DNA of 63,363 nt, taken from assembly GCA_002469895.1 (NCBI GenBank), contig DKOA01000059.1, positions 1 to 63,363 of the forward strand. Reading direction: 5' to 3'. Positions 55,082 through 62,605 of this stretch are shown piece after piece. The position numbers and the translations under genes are program-made. The notes below the pieces were generated by a model, which saw only the letters and a program-made list of their open reading frames with translations, was not told the DNA's origin and made no database searches. The stretch is from Opitutia bacterium UBA7374 (GTDB lineage Bacteria > Verrucomicrobiota > Verrucomicrobiia > Opitutales > Coraliomargaritaceae). Position 1 is the stretch's first letter; each line of letters starts with the position of its first letter.

Positions 55082-56722
55082 ATGCACGCCTCTGGATGGA
55101 ACCGAAATCGTCTGCTCGCTACGGGTATTCTGCTCGCCTTGTTATTGGTTAGTGGGCTGCTCGGGCAATTGGATCGATCTGAAAATATGTGGCTTGCGCT
55201 ATGGCCCAGCGCAGTCGCGCTGGTCATGGTATTTGCCTGGCGGAGCGCCTTTGTCGGTCTGTTTGTTGGAGCGGTTTGCGGTTCCTTGCTCCTTCAAATG
55301 GGACATCCGCTGGATACGTTGACCGGGCTAGTGGCCGACCAGTTGCTACCGATATTTCAGTCTTCCTGGAAACTCAGTGCGATTGCCTTCACTTTGATTT
55401 TGGGTGGGTTTGTCGCACTGGTCGAAGCCGGCGGCGGATTACAGGCCCTCGTTCGGCAAATGCTTGGTCGTGGTCTTGGACGTGCGCCGGCCAAGCGTAT
55501 GCAGTTAACCGTGTTCGGATTTGGGATGCTGGTTTTCTTCGATGGCCTGGCCAATACCATGTTGATCGGGCGGCTGCTTCGCGGGGCCGCGGATCGTTGC
55601 GGGGTTTCGCGGGTAAAATTGGCTTACTTGGCCGATGCCACTGGATCGGCGGTGGCATGTCTGGCCTTTGTCTCGACCTGGATCGCTTTTCAATTGTCGA
55701 TGATTCGCGAAGGTTATGCGGCGGTCGGTCGTGAGGTCGGGGCGTATGGATTATTTTTCCAATCATTGCCGATGAATTTCTATTGCTGGTTTGCATTGGC
55801 CATGGCGCTGGTTTGCGTGCTGCGCGGATTTAATCCGGGGCCGATGGGTCGTTATGAGCAAGCGGCGCGTTTGCAAACATCAACGGCAGACGGTGGATCG
55901 GAAGGAGAAGGCAGGTCCCATTGGTTGATCGCTATCCTGCCAATTTCTGTGGTCGCGTTGTCCGTTCCACTGATCAGCTATGCCATCGGTGCGGATTCCT
56001 TTTGGCCGATCTCGCTGGCCAAATTTGCCAACGCCTACGCTGTAGCGGAGAGTTCTGTCCCGGTAATCTTGGTTGTCTCCAGTGTGCTTGGTACGGTTAT
56101 TGCGGCAATTTTCTTGGCTATTTTCGGTACGGGTCAAGGAGCCAGGGTAGTCCCTGTTTTTTTTGCCGGAGTGCGGGACTTGCTCGGCCCGGTAGCGATC
56201 CTCTTGGCGGCCTGGATGTTGGGTGGGGTCATCTCTGCGCTGGGTGCGGCAGATGCCTTGAGCTTACTTTTACAAGGGAATCTGGCGCCGCAGTGGTTGC
56301 CTCTGGTGATCTTTGGAGTCGGTTCCTTAATCTCATTTTCGACGGGTACTTCATGGGGAACGATGGGCGTACTCATGCCGCTGGCTATACCGGTGGTTTT
56401 TCAATTGTCGGGTGAGGCTCCGGATGCGGAGCGTGACCGCTTAATTGTCGCAGCGATCGGCGCGGTCTTCAGTGGTGCGGTTTTCGGCGATCATTGCAGT
56501 CCATTCAGCGATACGACAATTGTCGCCTCAATTGCTGCCGGAGTGGAACCGCTGGATCACGTGCGCACACAACTGCCTTTTGCTTTGCTCACGGCTACGG
56601 TTGCCTGTCTGTTCGGATTCCTTCCTCTGGGCTGGGGGGTTCCTTCCTGGATTTGTTTATTGGCCGGGTCTTTTAGCCTCTTACTCTTACCGAACGTTTG
56701 GAGAGGACGAGTAGATCCATGA
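55082..56722 (+). CDS. Na+/H+ antiporter NhaC-family protein
   Basis: A 546-residue membrane protein with about 12 hydrophobic helices. VFFDGLANTMLIGRLL, LSFSTGTSWGTMGVLMPLAI-like (ISFSTGTSWGTMGVLM) and AVFGDHCSPFSDTTIVAS are NhaC signatures, found in sodium/proton or related exchangers. ATG 55082 is preferred over GTG 55040, which only adds 14 unconserved residues. Its stop overlaps the next gene by ATGA. Ion specificity is from the family. Confidence 0.88.
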   Translation: MHASGWNRNRLLATGILLALLLVSGLLGQLDRSENMWLALWPSAVALVMVFAWRSAFVGLFVGAVCGSLLLQMGHPLDTLTGLVADQLLPIFQSSWKLSAIAFTLILGGFVALVEAGGGLQALVRQMLGRGLGRAPAKRMQLTVFGFGMLVFFDGLANTMLIGRLLRGAADRCGVSRVKLAYLADATGSAVACLAFVSTWIAFQLSMIREGYAAVGREVGAYGLFFQSLPMNFYCWFALAMALVCVLRGFNPGPMGRYEQAARLQTSTADGGSEGEGRSHWLIAILPISVVALSVPLISYAIGADSFWPISLAKFANAYAVAESSVPVILVVSSVLGTVIAAIFLAIFGTGQGARVVPVFFAGVRDLLGPVAILLAAWMLGGVISALGAADALSLLLQGNLAPQWLPLVIFGVGSLISFSTGTSWGTMGVLMPLAIPVVFQLSGEAPDAERDRLIVAAIGAVFSGAVFGDHCSPFSDTTIVASIAAGVEPLDHVRTQLPFALLTATVACLFGFLPLGWGVPSWICLLAGSFSLLLLPNVWRGRVDP

Positions 56723-57546
56723 TCGCTTTAGAGGATAATTTCGAGGATGTGCTGATGAAGGCGGCGACTGGTTTGGGGCTTGGCAAAACCGTATTGGCTG
56801 AACGTGCAGGGGTATCCGTAGATATTGTTGAAGCCCTATTACGTGGAGAAATGGAAGAAGCGGCTTTGCGGGCAGTAGCGCCGGTTCTGCGCTTGGATGG
56901 CGAGGCTTTGATTGCGATGGCGACGGTTAATGGGTTGCCCGATGCTCTGGAGCTGGGGGGCTTGATTTGTTTGAACACGCCATTTCCTCTGCCCGGATAT
57001 ATGGAGATGACGGTCAACAGCTTTTTATGCTGCTCCGCCGATACCGGTGAGGCGATCGCTTTTGATACGGGAACAAACGCAGATGGGCTGATCAAAATTC
57101 TGGAGGAACGAAAACTCAATTTGCGGGCACTTTTTTTAACGCATACTCACCGCGATCATGTCGCCGCCTATGATTCGATAAGAGAGCTCCTGCCTGAATT
57201 GGTTTGTTATACTCCGGAAGGGGAGCCGTTTAAGCAGGCTTTACCGGTTTCGCATAGCGACGTATTCTCTTGGAGTCGTTTACAGGTAGAGGCGCGATCC
57301 ACTCCCGGGCATTCATCCGGGGGCATCAGCTATGTAGTGCATGGTCTGGATCGACCGCTCTGTATGGTTGGGGATGCCCTCTTTTGCCGCTCACAGGGAG
57401 GGGTTGGGCAAAGGCACTACAAGTCAGCCTTGGAGGTCAATCGCCGACAGATTCTATCGCTTCCCGATGAGACCATTCTATGCCCGGGTCATGGGCCGAT
57501 GACGACCGTTGGGTGGGAGCTTAGGGGGAACCCGTTTTACGCATAA
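56719..57546 (+). CDS. MBL-fold hydrolase with N-terminal HTH domain
   Basis: A 275-residue fusion. Residues 1-75 look like an XRE-type helix-turn-helix (LGKTVLAERAGVSVDIVEALL). Residues 80-275 are a metallo-beta-lactamase fold close to glyoxalase II: FLTHTHRDHVAAYDSI (HxHxDH), STPGHSSGGISYV, VGDALFCRS and LCPGHGPMTT. The ATG sits in the antiporter stop (ATGA), so expression is coupled. The DNA-binding module suggests regulation or autoregulation; the substrate is unknown. Confidence 0.82.
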   Translation: MIALEDNFEDVLMKAATGLGLGKTVLAERAGVSVDIVEALLRGEMEEAALRAVAPVLRLDGEALIAMATVNGLPDALELGGLICLNTPFPLPGYMEMTVNSFLCCSADTGEAIAFDTGTNADGLIKILEERKLNLRALFLTHTHRDHVAAYDSIRELLPELVCYTPEGEPFKQALPVSHSDVFSWSRLQVEARSTPGHSSGGISYVVHGLDRPLCMVGDALFCRSQGGVGQRHYKSALEVNRRQILSLPDETILCPGHGPMTTVGWELRGNPFYA

Positions 57547-57627
57547 AATAATAACATATCAAAATATCCTGATAATTTGATGTAATTCTTGCCATCGTTG
57601 TTCCGATCTACCATCGTGAACACACTT

Positions 57628-58791
57628 ATGAGCAAAAACTTTATTTTTTCTTCTGAGTCTGTTGGCGAAGGTCATCCGGATAAAGTGTCGGATTATATTT
57701 CAGACAGCGTACTTGATGCATGCTTGGCTGAAGATCCGGCAAGTCGTGTGGCTTGTGAGACTCTGGTTAAAAGCAACTGTGTTTTTCTGGCTGGAGAGAT
57801 TACCACTGGAGCGGATCTGAATTATGAAACGATTGTGCGGGATGCGATCCGTGAAATCGGCTACACAAACGACGACGATGTTTTTCATGCGGATAAGGTC
57901 TTCGTCTCCAATATTTTGACAGCCCAGTCTCCGGACATCGCGCAGGGCGTCGATGCGACTGCTGCTGCGGGCAAAGGTACTGCTGAGCAGGGTGCGGGTG
58001 ATCAGGGTATCATGTTTGGTTATGCCTGTAACCAAACCCCTGAATTGATGCCGGCTCCTATCATGTACGCCCATCGTTTACTTCGTGAAATGGCGCACCA
58101 GCGCAAGGATTTGAATGTTCCCTGGCTTCGCCCGGACGTAAAGAGCCAGGTGGCGGTTGATTTTAATGGTAACGAGATAACGGCTATTCGTAACGTCGTG
58201 ATCTCCACTCAGCACAGTGCGGAAGTGTCGCTCGATACGATCAAGGAATTCTGCATTGAGGAAGTCATTCGCAAAGTCTTGCCCGCCGAGCTACTGAAAG
58301 ACGACACAGAGTATTTGATCAATCCCACAGGCAACTTTGTCGTGGGCGGCCCACAGGGCGATGCCGGTTTGACCGGGCGCAAAATTATTGTCGATACGTA
58401 TGGTGGATGGGCTCGCCATGGTGGAGGTGCTTTCTCCGGAAAAGACCCTTCCAAGGTAGACCGTTCCGCGGCTTATTTTACCCGTTGGGTCGCAAAAAAC
58501 ATTGTGGCGGCCGGTTTGGCCGAGGCCTGCGAGATCGAAGTCGCCTATGCGATCGGCCATCCGTACCCAACGAGCATTCACGTCGATACATTCGGCACAG
58601 GAAAGGAATCGGATGCGCGAATCGCTGAAGCGGCCAAGCAAGTGTTCAGTTTCAAGCCGGCCGATATCGTCGGACAACTTGACTTATTGCGCCCAATCTA
58701 CCGCGGATCGACGCACTACGGACATTTTGGTAAGGATGAGTTGCCCTGGGAGTCGACTGCCAAAGCCAGCGAACTGCAAGCGGCGCTGTAG
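57628..58791 (+). CDS. metK: S-adenosylmethionine synthetase
   Basis: Makes SAM from methionine and ATP. 387 residues: SESVGEGHPDKVSDYISDSV at the start, GAGDQGIMFGYACNQTPELM near 118-137, GGGAFSGKDPSKVDRSAAY near 270-288. The chosen ATG gives the family-like MSKNFIFSSESV; the frame extends 13 codons upstream. No SAM riboswitch was recognised in the 80-base leader. Confidence 0.97.
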   Translation: MSKNFIFSSESVGEGHPDKVSDYISDSVLDACLAEDPASRVACETLVKSNCVFLAGEITTGADLNYETIVRDAIREIGYTNDDDVFHADKVFVSNILTAQSPDIAQGVDATAAAGKGTAEQGAGDQGIMFGYACNQTPELMPAPIMYAHRLLREMAHQRKDLNVPWLRPDVKSQVAVDFNGNEITAIRNVVISTQHSAEVSLDTIKEFCIEEVIRKVLPAELLKDDTEYLINPTGNFVVGGPQGDAGLTGRKIIVDTYGGWARHGGGAFSGKDPSKVDRSAAYFTRWVAKNIVAAGLAEACEIEVAYAIGHPYPTSIHVDTFGTGKESDARIAEAAKQVFSFKPADIVGQLDLLRPIYRGSTHYGHFGKDELPWESTAKASELQAAL

Positions 58792-58833
58792 CGAGTTTAC
58801 CTTGCTGCCCACAAATCTTACGAATTTTCACAA

Positions 58834-59211
58834 ATGCATGATGTCCTTTATAAGCAAGAAAGCTTCGAGACAATGGGTGCTTGCATGGAAGTTTACAATC
58901 AACTTGGGCGCGTTTTTCTGGAAGCGGTCTATCAGAGAGCCTTGGGTTTAGAACTTGAGACACGCGACATTCGGTTCAGTCTCGAGGTGGAGCTTCCAGT
59001 ACGGTACAAAGAGCCGACTCTTTCTTTGAATTACCGCGCGGATTTTATTCTATATGATGAAATTATTCTGGTATTGAAAGCGGTCAAAGAACTGAGTTCC
59101 CAGCACCAATCGCAATTATTGAATTATTTCAATGTCACCGGAAAAAAATTGGAGATCCTCGTGGATTTCGGTTCTTTCAACGGTCTTCAATCCAAGCGTT
59201 TTGTCATGTAA
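58834..59211 (+). CDS. GxxExxY-family protein
   Basis: A 125-residue protein of the GxxExxY family, a widespread module of unknown function with a PD-(D/E)XK-nuclease-like look. Signature region LGRVFLEAVYQRALGLEL near residues 24-41 (the first Gly is Val here: VFLEAVY), then LSLNYRADFILYDEIILVLK and AVKELSSQHQSQLLNYF, and the end KLEILVDFGSFNGLQSKRFV, all match the family. It sits between metK and ahcY, 43 bases after the metK stop, with no obvious link to methylation. Confidence 0.85.
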   Translation: MHDVLYKQESFETMGACMEVYNQLGRVFLEAVYQRALGLELETRDIRFSLEVELPVRYKEPTLSLNYRADFILYDEIILVLKAVKELSSQHQSQLLNYFNVTGKKLEILVDFGSFNGLQSKRFVM

Positions 59212-59220
59212 TCACTCAGC

Positions 59221-59357
59221 ATAGATTCGTGTCCATTCGAGAAATTCGTGGGCACTCTCTTTTTAAAACCACTTTTTCATTTCGACTCTCTCGCGTTTCT
59301 TCGCGGGCAAATTTCATTCGCATCTTTACAGGAAAAACCAAACATCACTTATACATT
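59221..59357 (+). other. repeat-containing leader between GxxExxY gene and ahcY
   Basis: Three ATTCG units (59225, 59235, 59244) spaced 9-10 bases lie in TTCGTGTCCATTCGAGAAAT, followed by CGCGTTTCTTCGCGGGC. Similar ATTCGTG-rich strings often accompany GxxExxY genes in other genomes, from memory. The stretch is open in the ahcY frame but not part of the enzyme. Confidence 0.4.
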
Positions 59358-60803
59358 ATGAGCACAGATACACTGACTAAAACGACTACCGACTTTAAGG
59401 TAAAAGATATCAACCTGGCTGATTTTGGGCAAAAAGAAATTGAGATCGCCCAACACGAAATGCCAGGCTTGATGGCAACTCGTGAAAAGTACAAGGGTGA
59501 GCAACCGCTCAAGGGCGTGCGCATCATGGGTTCGCTGCATATGACCGTGCAGACCGCTGTACTGATTGAGACACTTAAGGAACTGGGTGCTGATGTGCGC
59601 TGGTGTTCCTGCAATATTTTTTCCACACAGGATCATGCAGCTGCCTATGTCGCTCGGGATCTTCAGGTGCCGGTATTTGCCTGGAAGGGCGAAACCCTTG
59701 AAGAATACTGGTGGTGCACCGAGCAAGCCTTGACCTGGCCGGATGGTTCCGGTCCGCAACTCATCGTCGATGATGGTGGAGATGCCACTTTACTCATCCA
59801 TAAAGGGTATGAATTGGAAGATGGTAGTGACTGGGTGGAGTCAGAATCCGGCAGCATGGAAGAGGCGGTGATCAAGAATTTATTAAAAAAGATCCACGCT
59901 GCAAAGCCCGGCCACTGGCATGATGTGGTAAAAGAGTGGAAAGGCGTTTCCGAAGAGACGACAACCGGAGTCCACCGCCTCTATGAAATGCACAATGTCG
60001 GCAAGCTCTTGGTGCCTGCGATTAATGTCAACGACTCCGTAACTAAATCCAAGTTCGACAACTTGTACGGTTGTCGTGAGTCCCTGCTCGATGGCATCAA
60101 GCGGGCCACCGATGTAATGATCTCCGGAAAAGTCGGCGTTGTTTGCGGTTACGGCGATGTGGGCAAGGGGTGTGCTGCTGCCCTCAAGGGCATGGGAGCA
60201 CAGGTCGTGGTTACGGAAGTTGATCCTATTTGCGCCCTACAGGCAGCGATGGAGGGCCATCGTGTTTTGACCGTTGAGGACACTCTCGGTTGGGGCGATA
60301 TCTACGTCACGACAACCGGTAATTACAGCATCATCACAGCCGATCATATGTCGAAGATGAAGGATCAGGCCATCGTTTGTAATATTGGTCACTTCGACAA
60401 CGAAATCGAAGTGGATAAGCTCAACGATATGCCCGGTGTCGAAGTCGACGAAATCAAGCCCGATCACGAAGGGTCCGTCGATAAGTACACCTTCCCATCA
60501 GGTAACAGCATCTACCTGTTGGCCAAGGGTCGTCTCGTTAATCTGGGCTGCGCGACGGGTCATCCGTCCTTTGTTATGTCGAACAGCTTTACCAATCAGG
60601 CACTCGCGCAAATCGAGCTGTGGAAGCAGGTCGAGAAATATACACCGGGCGTCTATATTCTCCCCAAGCATATTGATGAGGAAGTCGCCCGTCTCCATTT
60701 GGAGAAGATCGGTTGCCGCCTCACGCCTTTATCCAAGGAGCAAGCCGACTACATTGGTGTGAAACAAGAAGGTCCCTACAAGGCCGAGCATTACCGGTAC
60801 TAA
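59358..60803 (+). CDS. ahcY: S-adenosylhomocysteine hydrolase
   Basis: Removes the SAH inhibitor after methylation and regenerates homocysteine. 481 residues, NAD-dependent; ADFGQKEIEIAQHEMPGLMA at the start, SCNIFSTQDHAAAYVAR, GVVCGYGDVGKGCAAALKGMG (NAD loop, near 255-275) and the C-terminal GPYKAEHYRY. It includes the roughly 40-residue insertion typical of many bacterial enzymes. The frame runs upstream 43 codons, but ATG 59358 fits. A strong terminator follows. Confidence 0.97.
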   Translation: MSTDTLTKTTTDFKVKDINLADFGQKEIEIAQHEMPGLMATREKYKGEQPLKGVRIMGSLHMTVQTAVLIETLKELGADVRWCSCNIFSTQDHAAAYVARDLQVPVFAWKGETLEEYWWCTEQALTWPDGSGPQLIVDDGGDATLLIHKGYELEDGSDWVESESGSMEEAVIKNLLKKIHAAKPGHWHDVVKEWKGVSEETTTGVHRLYEMHNVGKLLVPAINVNDSVTKSKFDNLYGCRESLLDGIKRATDVMISGKVGVVCGYGDVGKGCAAALKGMGAQVVVTEVDPICALQAAMEGHRVLTVEDTLGWGDIYVTTTGNYSIITADHMSKMKDQAIVCNIGHFDNEIEVDKLNDMPGVEVDEIKPDHEGSVDKYTFPSGNSIYLLAKGRLVNLGCATGHPSFVMSNSFTNQALAQIELWKQVEKYTPGVYILPKHIDEEVARLHLEKIGCRLTPLSKEQADYIGVKQEGPYKAEHYRY

Positions 60804-60828
60804 TTCCGTTTAAAGATTAACTTTCAAA

Positions 60829-60855
60829 GCACTCTCTTCGGAGAGTGCTTTTTTA
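60829..60855 (+). terminator. intrinsic terminator after ahcY
   Basis: Nine-base stem AGCACTCTC/GAGAGTGCT (60829-60837 and 60842-60850) closes a TTCG tetraloop, one of the most stable loops known, followed by a run of six T residues. It ends the metK-ahcY region and separates it from the convergent toxin gene. Confidence 0.9.
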
Positions 60856-60871
60856 TTTTGCTTCGCCCAGT

Positions 60872-61267
60872 TTAAGCCGACTCAAAAGCGCTGAGCCGGG
60901 CTGCTTGCTGGTCAAATGTTAGCGTCGATCCACAGCCATACAGTTGGCTGGTTGCGCCTATCAATGCATCGGAGAAGTCGCCAAGGCCATTGGCATAGAT
61001 GCGGTGTGCGTATTGCACGGCATCCGGATATTCAAATTGGATTTCCCTTGCATGAATCAATGTTTCTATGGCTTTGGCGATATCTCTGCGGGCGTAGCGG
61101 TAATGCCCGGAAAGAACCCAGACCAGTTCAACCAGCACGATGTTCGTGATAAATCCCGGATTATCCCCGCTGCAATGAGTCGTCAGGATCTCCGCTGCCC
61201 GGGCTGCCTGCGCCTCGTCATCACGCGTGAAGAACCGGACAAGTATATTGGTGTCAATCCCGGTCAT
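60872..61267 (-). CDS. vapC: VapC-type PIN-domain toxin (second pair)
   Basis: A 131-residue PIN protein: GIDTNILVRFFTRDD at the start, VLVELVWVLSGHY near 44-56 and DFSDALIGATSQLYGC near 99-114, plus a Phe-Asp near the end, give the acidic ribonuclease site. Start chosen at ATG 61267, which overlaps the antitoxin gene by 14 bases; a longer frame from 61309 is less likely. It is only distantly similar to the PIN protein at 7028-7447. Confidence 0.85.
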   Translation of the reverse strand: MTGIDTNILVRFFTRDDEAQAARAAEILTTHCSGDNPGFITNIVLVELVWVLSGHYRYARRDIAKAIETLIHAREIQFEYPDAVQYAHRIYANGLGDFSDALIGATSQLYGCGSTLTFDQQAARLSAFESA

Positions 61268-61514
61268 GACGCAGTGCTCGTCGGGAGGCGGCAACTGTGA
61301 CAGCAGCATTCATTTCTTCCACCGTGGCGGCTTTCGATGGTTTTTCCAACAGGCCGTAACCATCCTGAATCGATCCGGTCGGCTTAATCACCATGGATTG
61401 ATCGCCGGGTTCTACATAGAGACGGATCTGGCTGCCCGGCTCGAGAGAGAGCCGTTTCCGCATCTTTGCCGGTATGGTGACCTGACCTTTGGCGTTTATT
61501 GTGGAAATTTCCAT
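61254..61514 (-). CDS. AbrB/SpoVT-type antitoxin
   Basis: An 86-residue protein whose first 45 residues form a swapped-hairpin AbrB domain (ISTINAKGQVTIPAKMRKRL, then LEPGSQIRLYV), and whose tail would bind the PIN toxin. The AbrB/PIN pairing is a common VapBC variant. The gene start is preceded at 61540-61574 by an AT-rich stretch with a near-perfect inverted repeat and a TTGACA box. Confidence 0.87.
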   Translation of the reverse strand: MEISTINAKGQVTIPAKMRKRLSLEPGSQIRLYVEPGDQSMVIKPTGSIQDGYGLLEKPSKAATVEEMNAAVTVAASRRALRHDRD

Positions 61515-62002
61515 TTTGTAGTCATTAATTGAATAGTGTAGGAAATATTTTCTATATATATCCTAATTTGTCAATTCAGACTACTTTTGAGGGGTGCTGC
61601 GCTCTTTGCACTTTCAAAGCTGGAGAAGACCAGCAGCAAGAGCGTTGTACGAAGGCGCACAAATGAGAGATTTTTTGACAGAATAATTAGGAAAAAACGC
61701 GGTGCATTATTCTGCCAAATTTCAGAGTGACCTGTACGGTTTCCCCAAAAAAGCTTCCGCACCGATGCCTCCAATTTTTCATAAAAAGGATGCCGCGGGC
61801 GAATGGCAGTACTGCCATTACTCGCCAAAATATGCAAATCACTTGCGGGTGGGCTGAATGCTAAGCAGACTCTGCCTCATTACGAAAGCCAAACCACTTT
61901 GCGAATCGAACGGTTCTTAGTCTCTTATTTTTATCAGGATGAACTAAGAATTAGTTCGTTATGAAATTTCTAATCCTTGGTATGCGACAAAAAGGAGTTG
62001 GG
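61515..62002. other. structured gene-free stretch with palindromes
   Basis: 488 bases without a convincing gene. It contains a perfect 18-base palindrome AATGGCAGTACTGCCATT (61802-61819) bordered by GGCG/CGCC, and a 9-base inverted repeat CAGAATAAT/ATTATTCTG (61679-61687 and 61706-61714). An 88-codon open frame on the minus strand covers these parts but looks like a by-product. It may be a dispersed repeat or a structured RNA; no family is recognised. Confidence 0.45.
61540..61574 (-). promoter_or_regulatory. candidate promoter/operator of the AbrB-PIN pair
   Basis: Read leftward, TTGACA (61574-61569) precedes an AT-rich stretch whose ends (AGGAAATA at 61540-61547 and TATATCCT at 61557-61564) are partly complementary. 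A good -10 at 17-base spacing is not evident, so the promoter call is weak. Confidence 0.35.
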
Positions 62003-62515
62003 ATGAAACAGGCATGGATATTCTGTATTGCGTTCAGCCTTTGTGTTTCCTGTGCCAGCACTCGTTTCGACGATTCTGAACAGAGAAATCTGTTTCACAT
62101 ATCGTTCGCCGAATACCTGGCAGGCAGAGGGTCTGAATCCTTGGCACCTGACCAATATGCGGTTGATTTCGTCGATCTGAATAACGACGGCATCCGGGAT
62201 GCGATTGCTTTAGTCAGCCTATGGGAGACAGGATTCGCCGGGAGCGGCGGTGGAAGTCTGTTTATTTTTGCAGGCACTCCAGATGGTGCCTTTCAATTCA
62301 TGAGTAAGAGTTCGGTCACTCGTGAGCCGATATTTGTCAGGCAAACCACAAACCGTGGTTGGCGCGATCTTGTCGTGCGTAGTGCGGGTGGAGGTATTCA
62401 GCCGAGTGCTAGAGTGATGGTATTTGATGGAAAAAGCTATCCGTCAAATCCGTCGGTAGAACCCAGGACAAGCATCACTCAGTCGGACCTTTTGATACTG
62501 GGCAGTTCCGAATGA
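62003..62515 (+). CDS. lipoprotein with FG-GAP-like segment
   Basis: A 170-residue putative lipoprotein: signal MKQAWIFCIAFSLCVSC with a lipobox-like end (Cys at residue 17). DLNNDGIRDAIALVSLWE near 56-73 resembles an FG-GAP/VCBS calcium-binding repeat. The ATG at 62003 has a good SD (AAAGGAG, 61991-61997) and fits the lipobox; an upstream ATG (61961) adds 14 residues. Function unknown. Confidence 0.65.
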   Translation: MKQAWIFCIAFSLCVSCASTRFDDSEQRNLFHISFAEYLAGRGSESLAPDQYAVDFVDLNNDGIRDAIALVSLWETGFAGSGGGSLFIFAGTPDGAFQFMSKSSVTREPIFVRQTTNRGWRDLVVRSAGGGIQPSARVMVFDGKSYPSNPSVEPRTSITQSDLLILGSSE

Positions 62516-62605
62516 TACTAATCCAACTGCAGGCAGGTCGCTGAAAGGATGTCCCGACTTGCTTTTTTCGTGGCAAGTTCACGTGCTTGCTCTATCTATA
62601 TAATC

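Noticed and set aside
57547..57627. SAM riboswitch ahead of metK
   Set aside because: The leader is only about 80 bases and shows none of the conserved helices I know.
61571..61837. 88-codon frame on the minus strand
   Set aside because: Covers palindromic, repeat-like DNA; low protein likeness and no ribosome site. Kept as part of the structured stretch instead.
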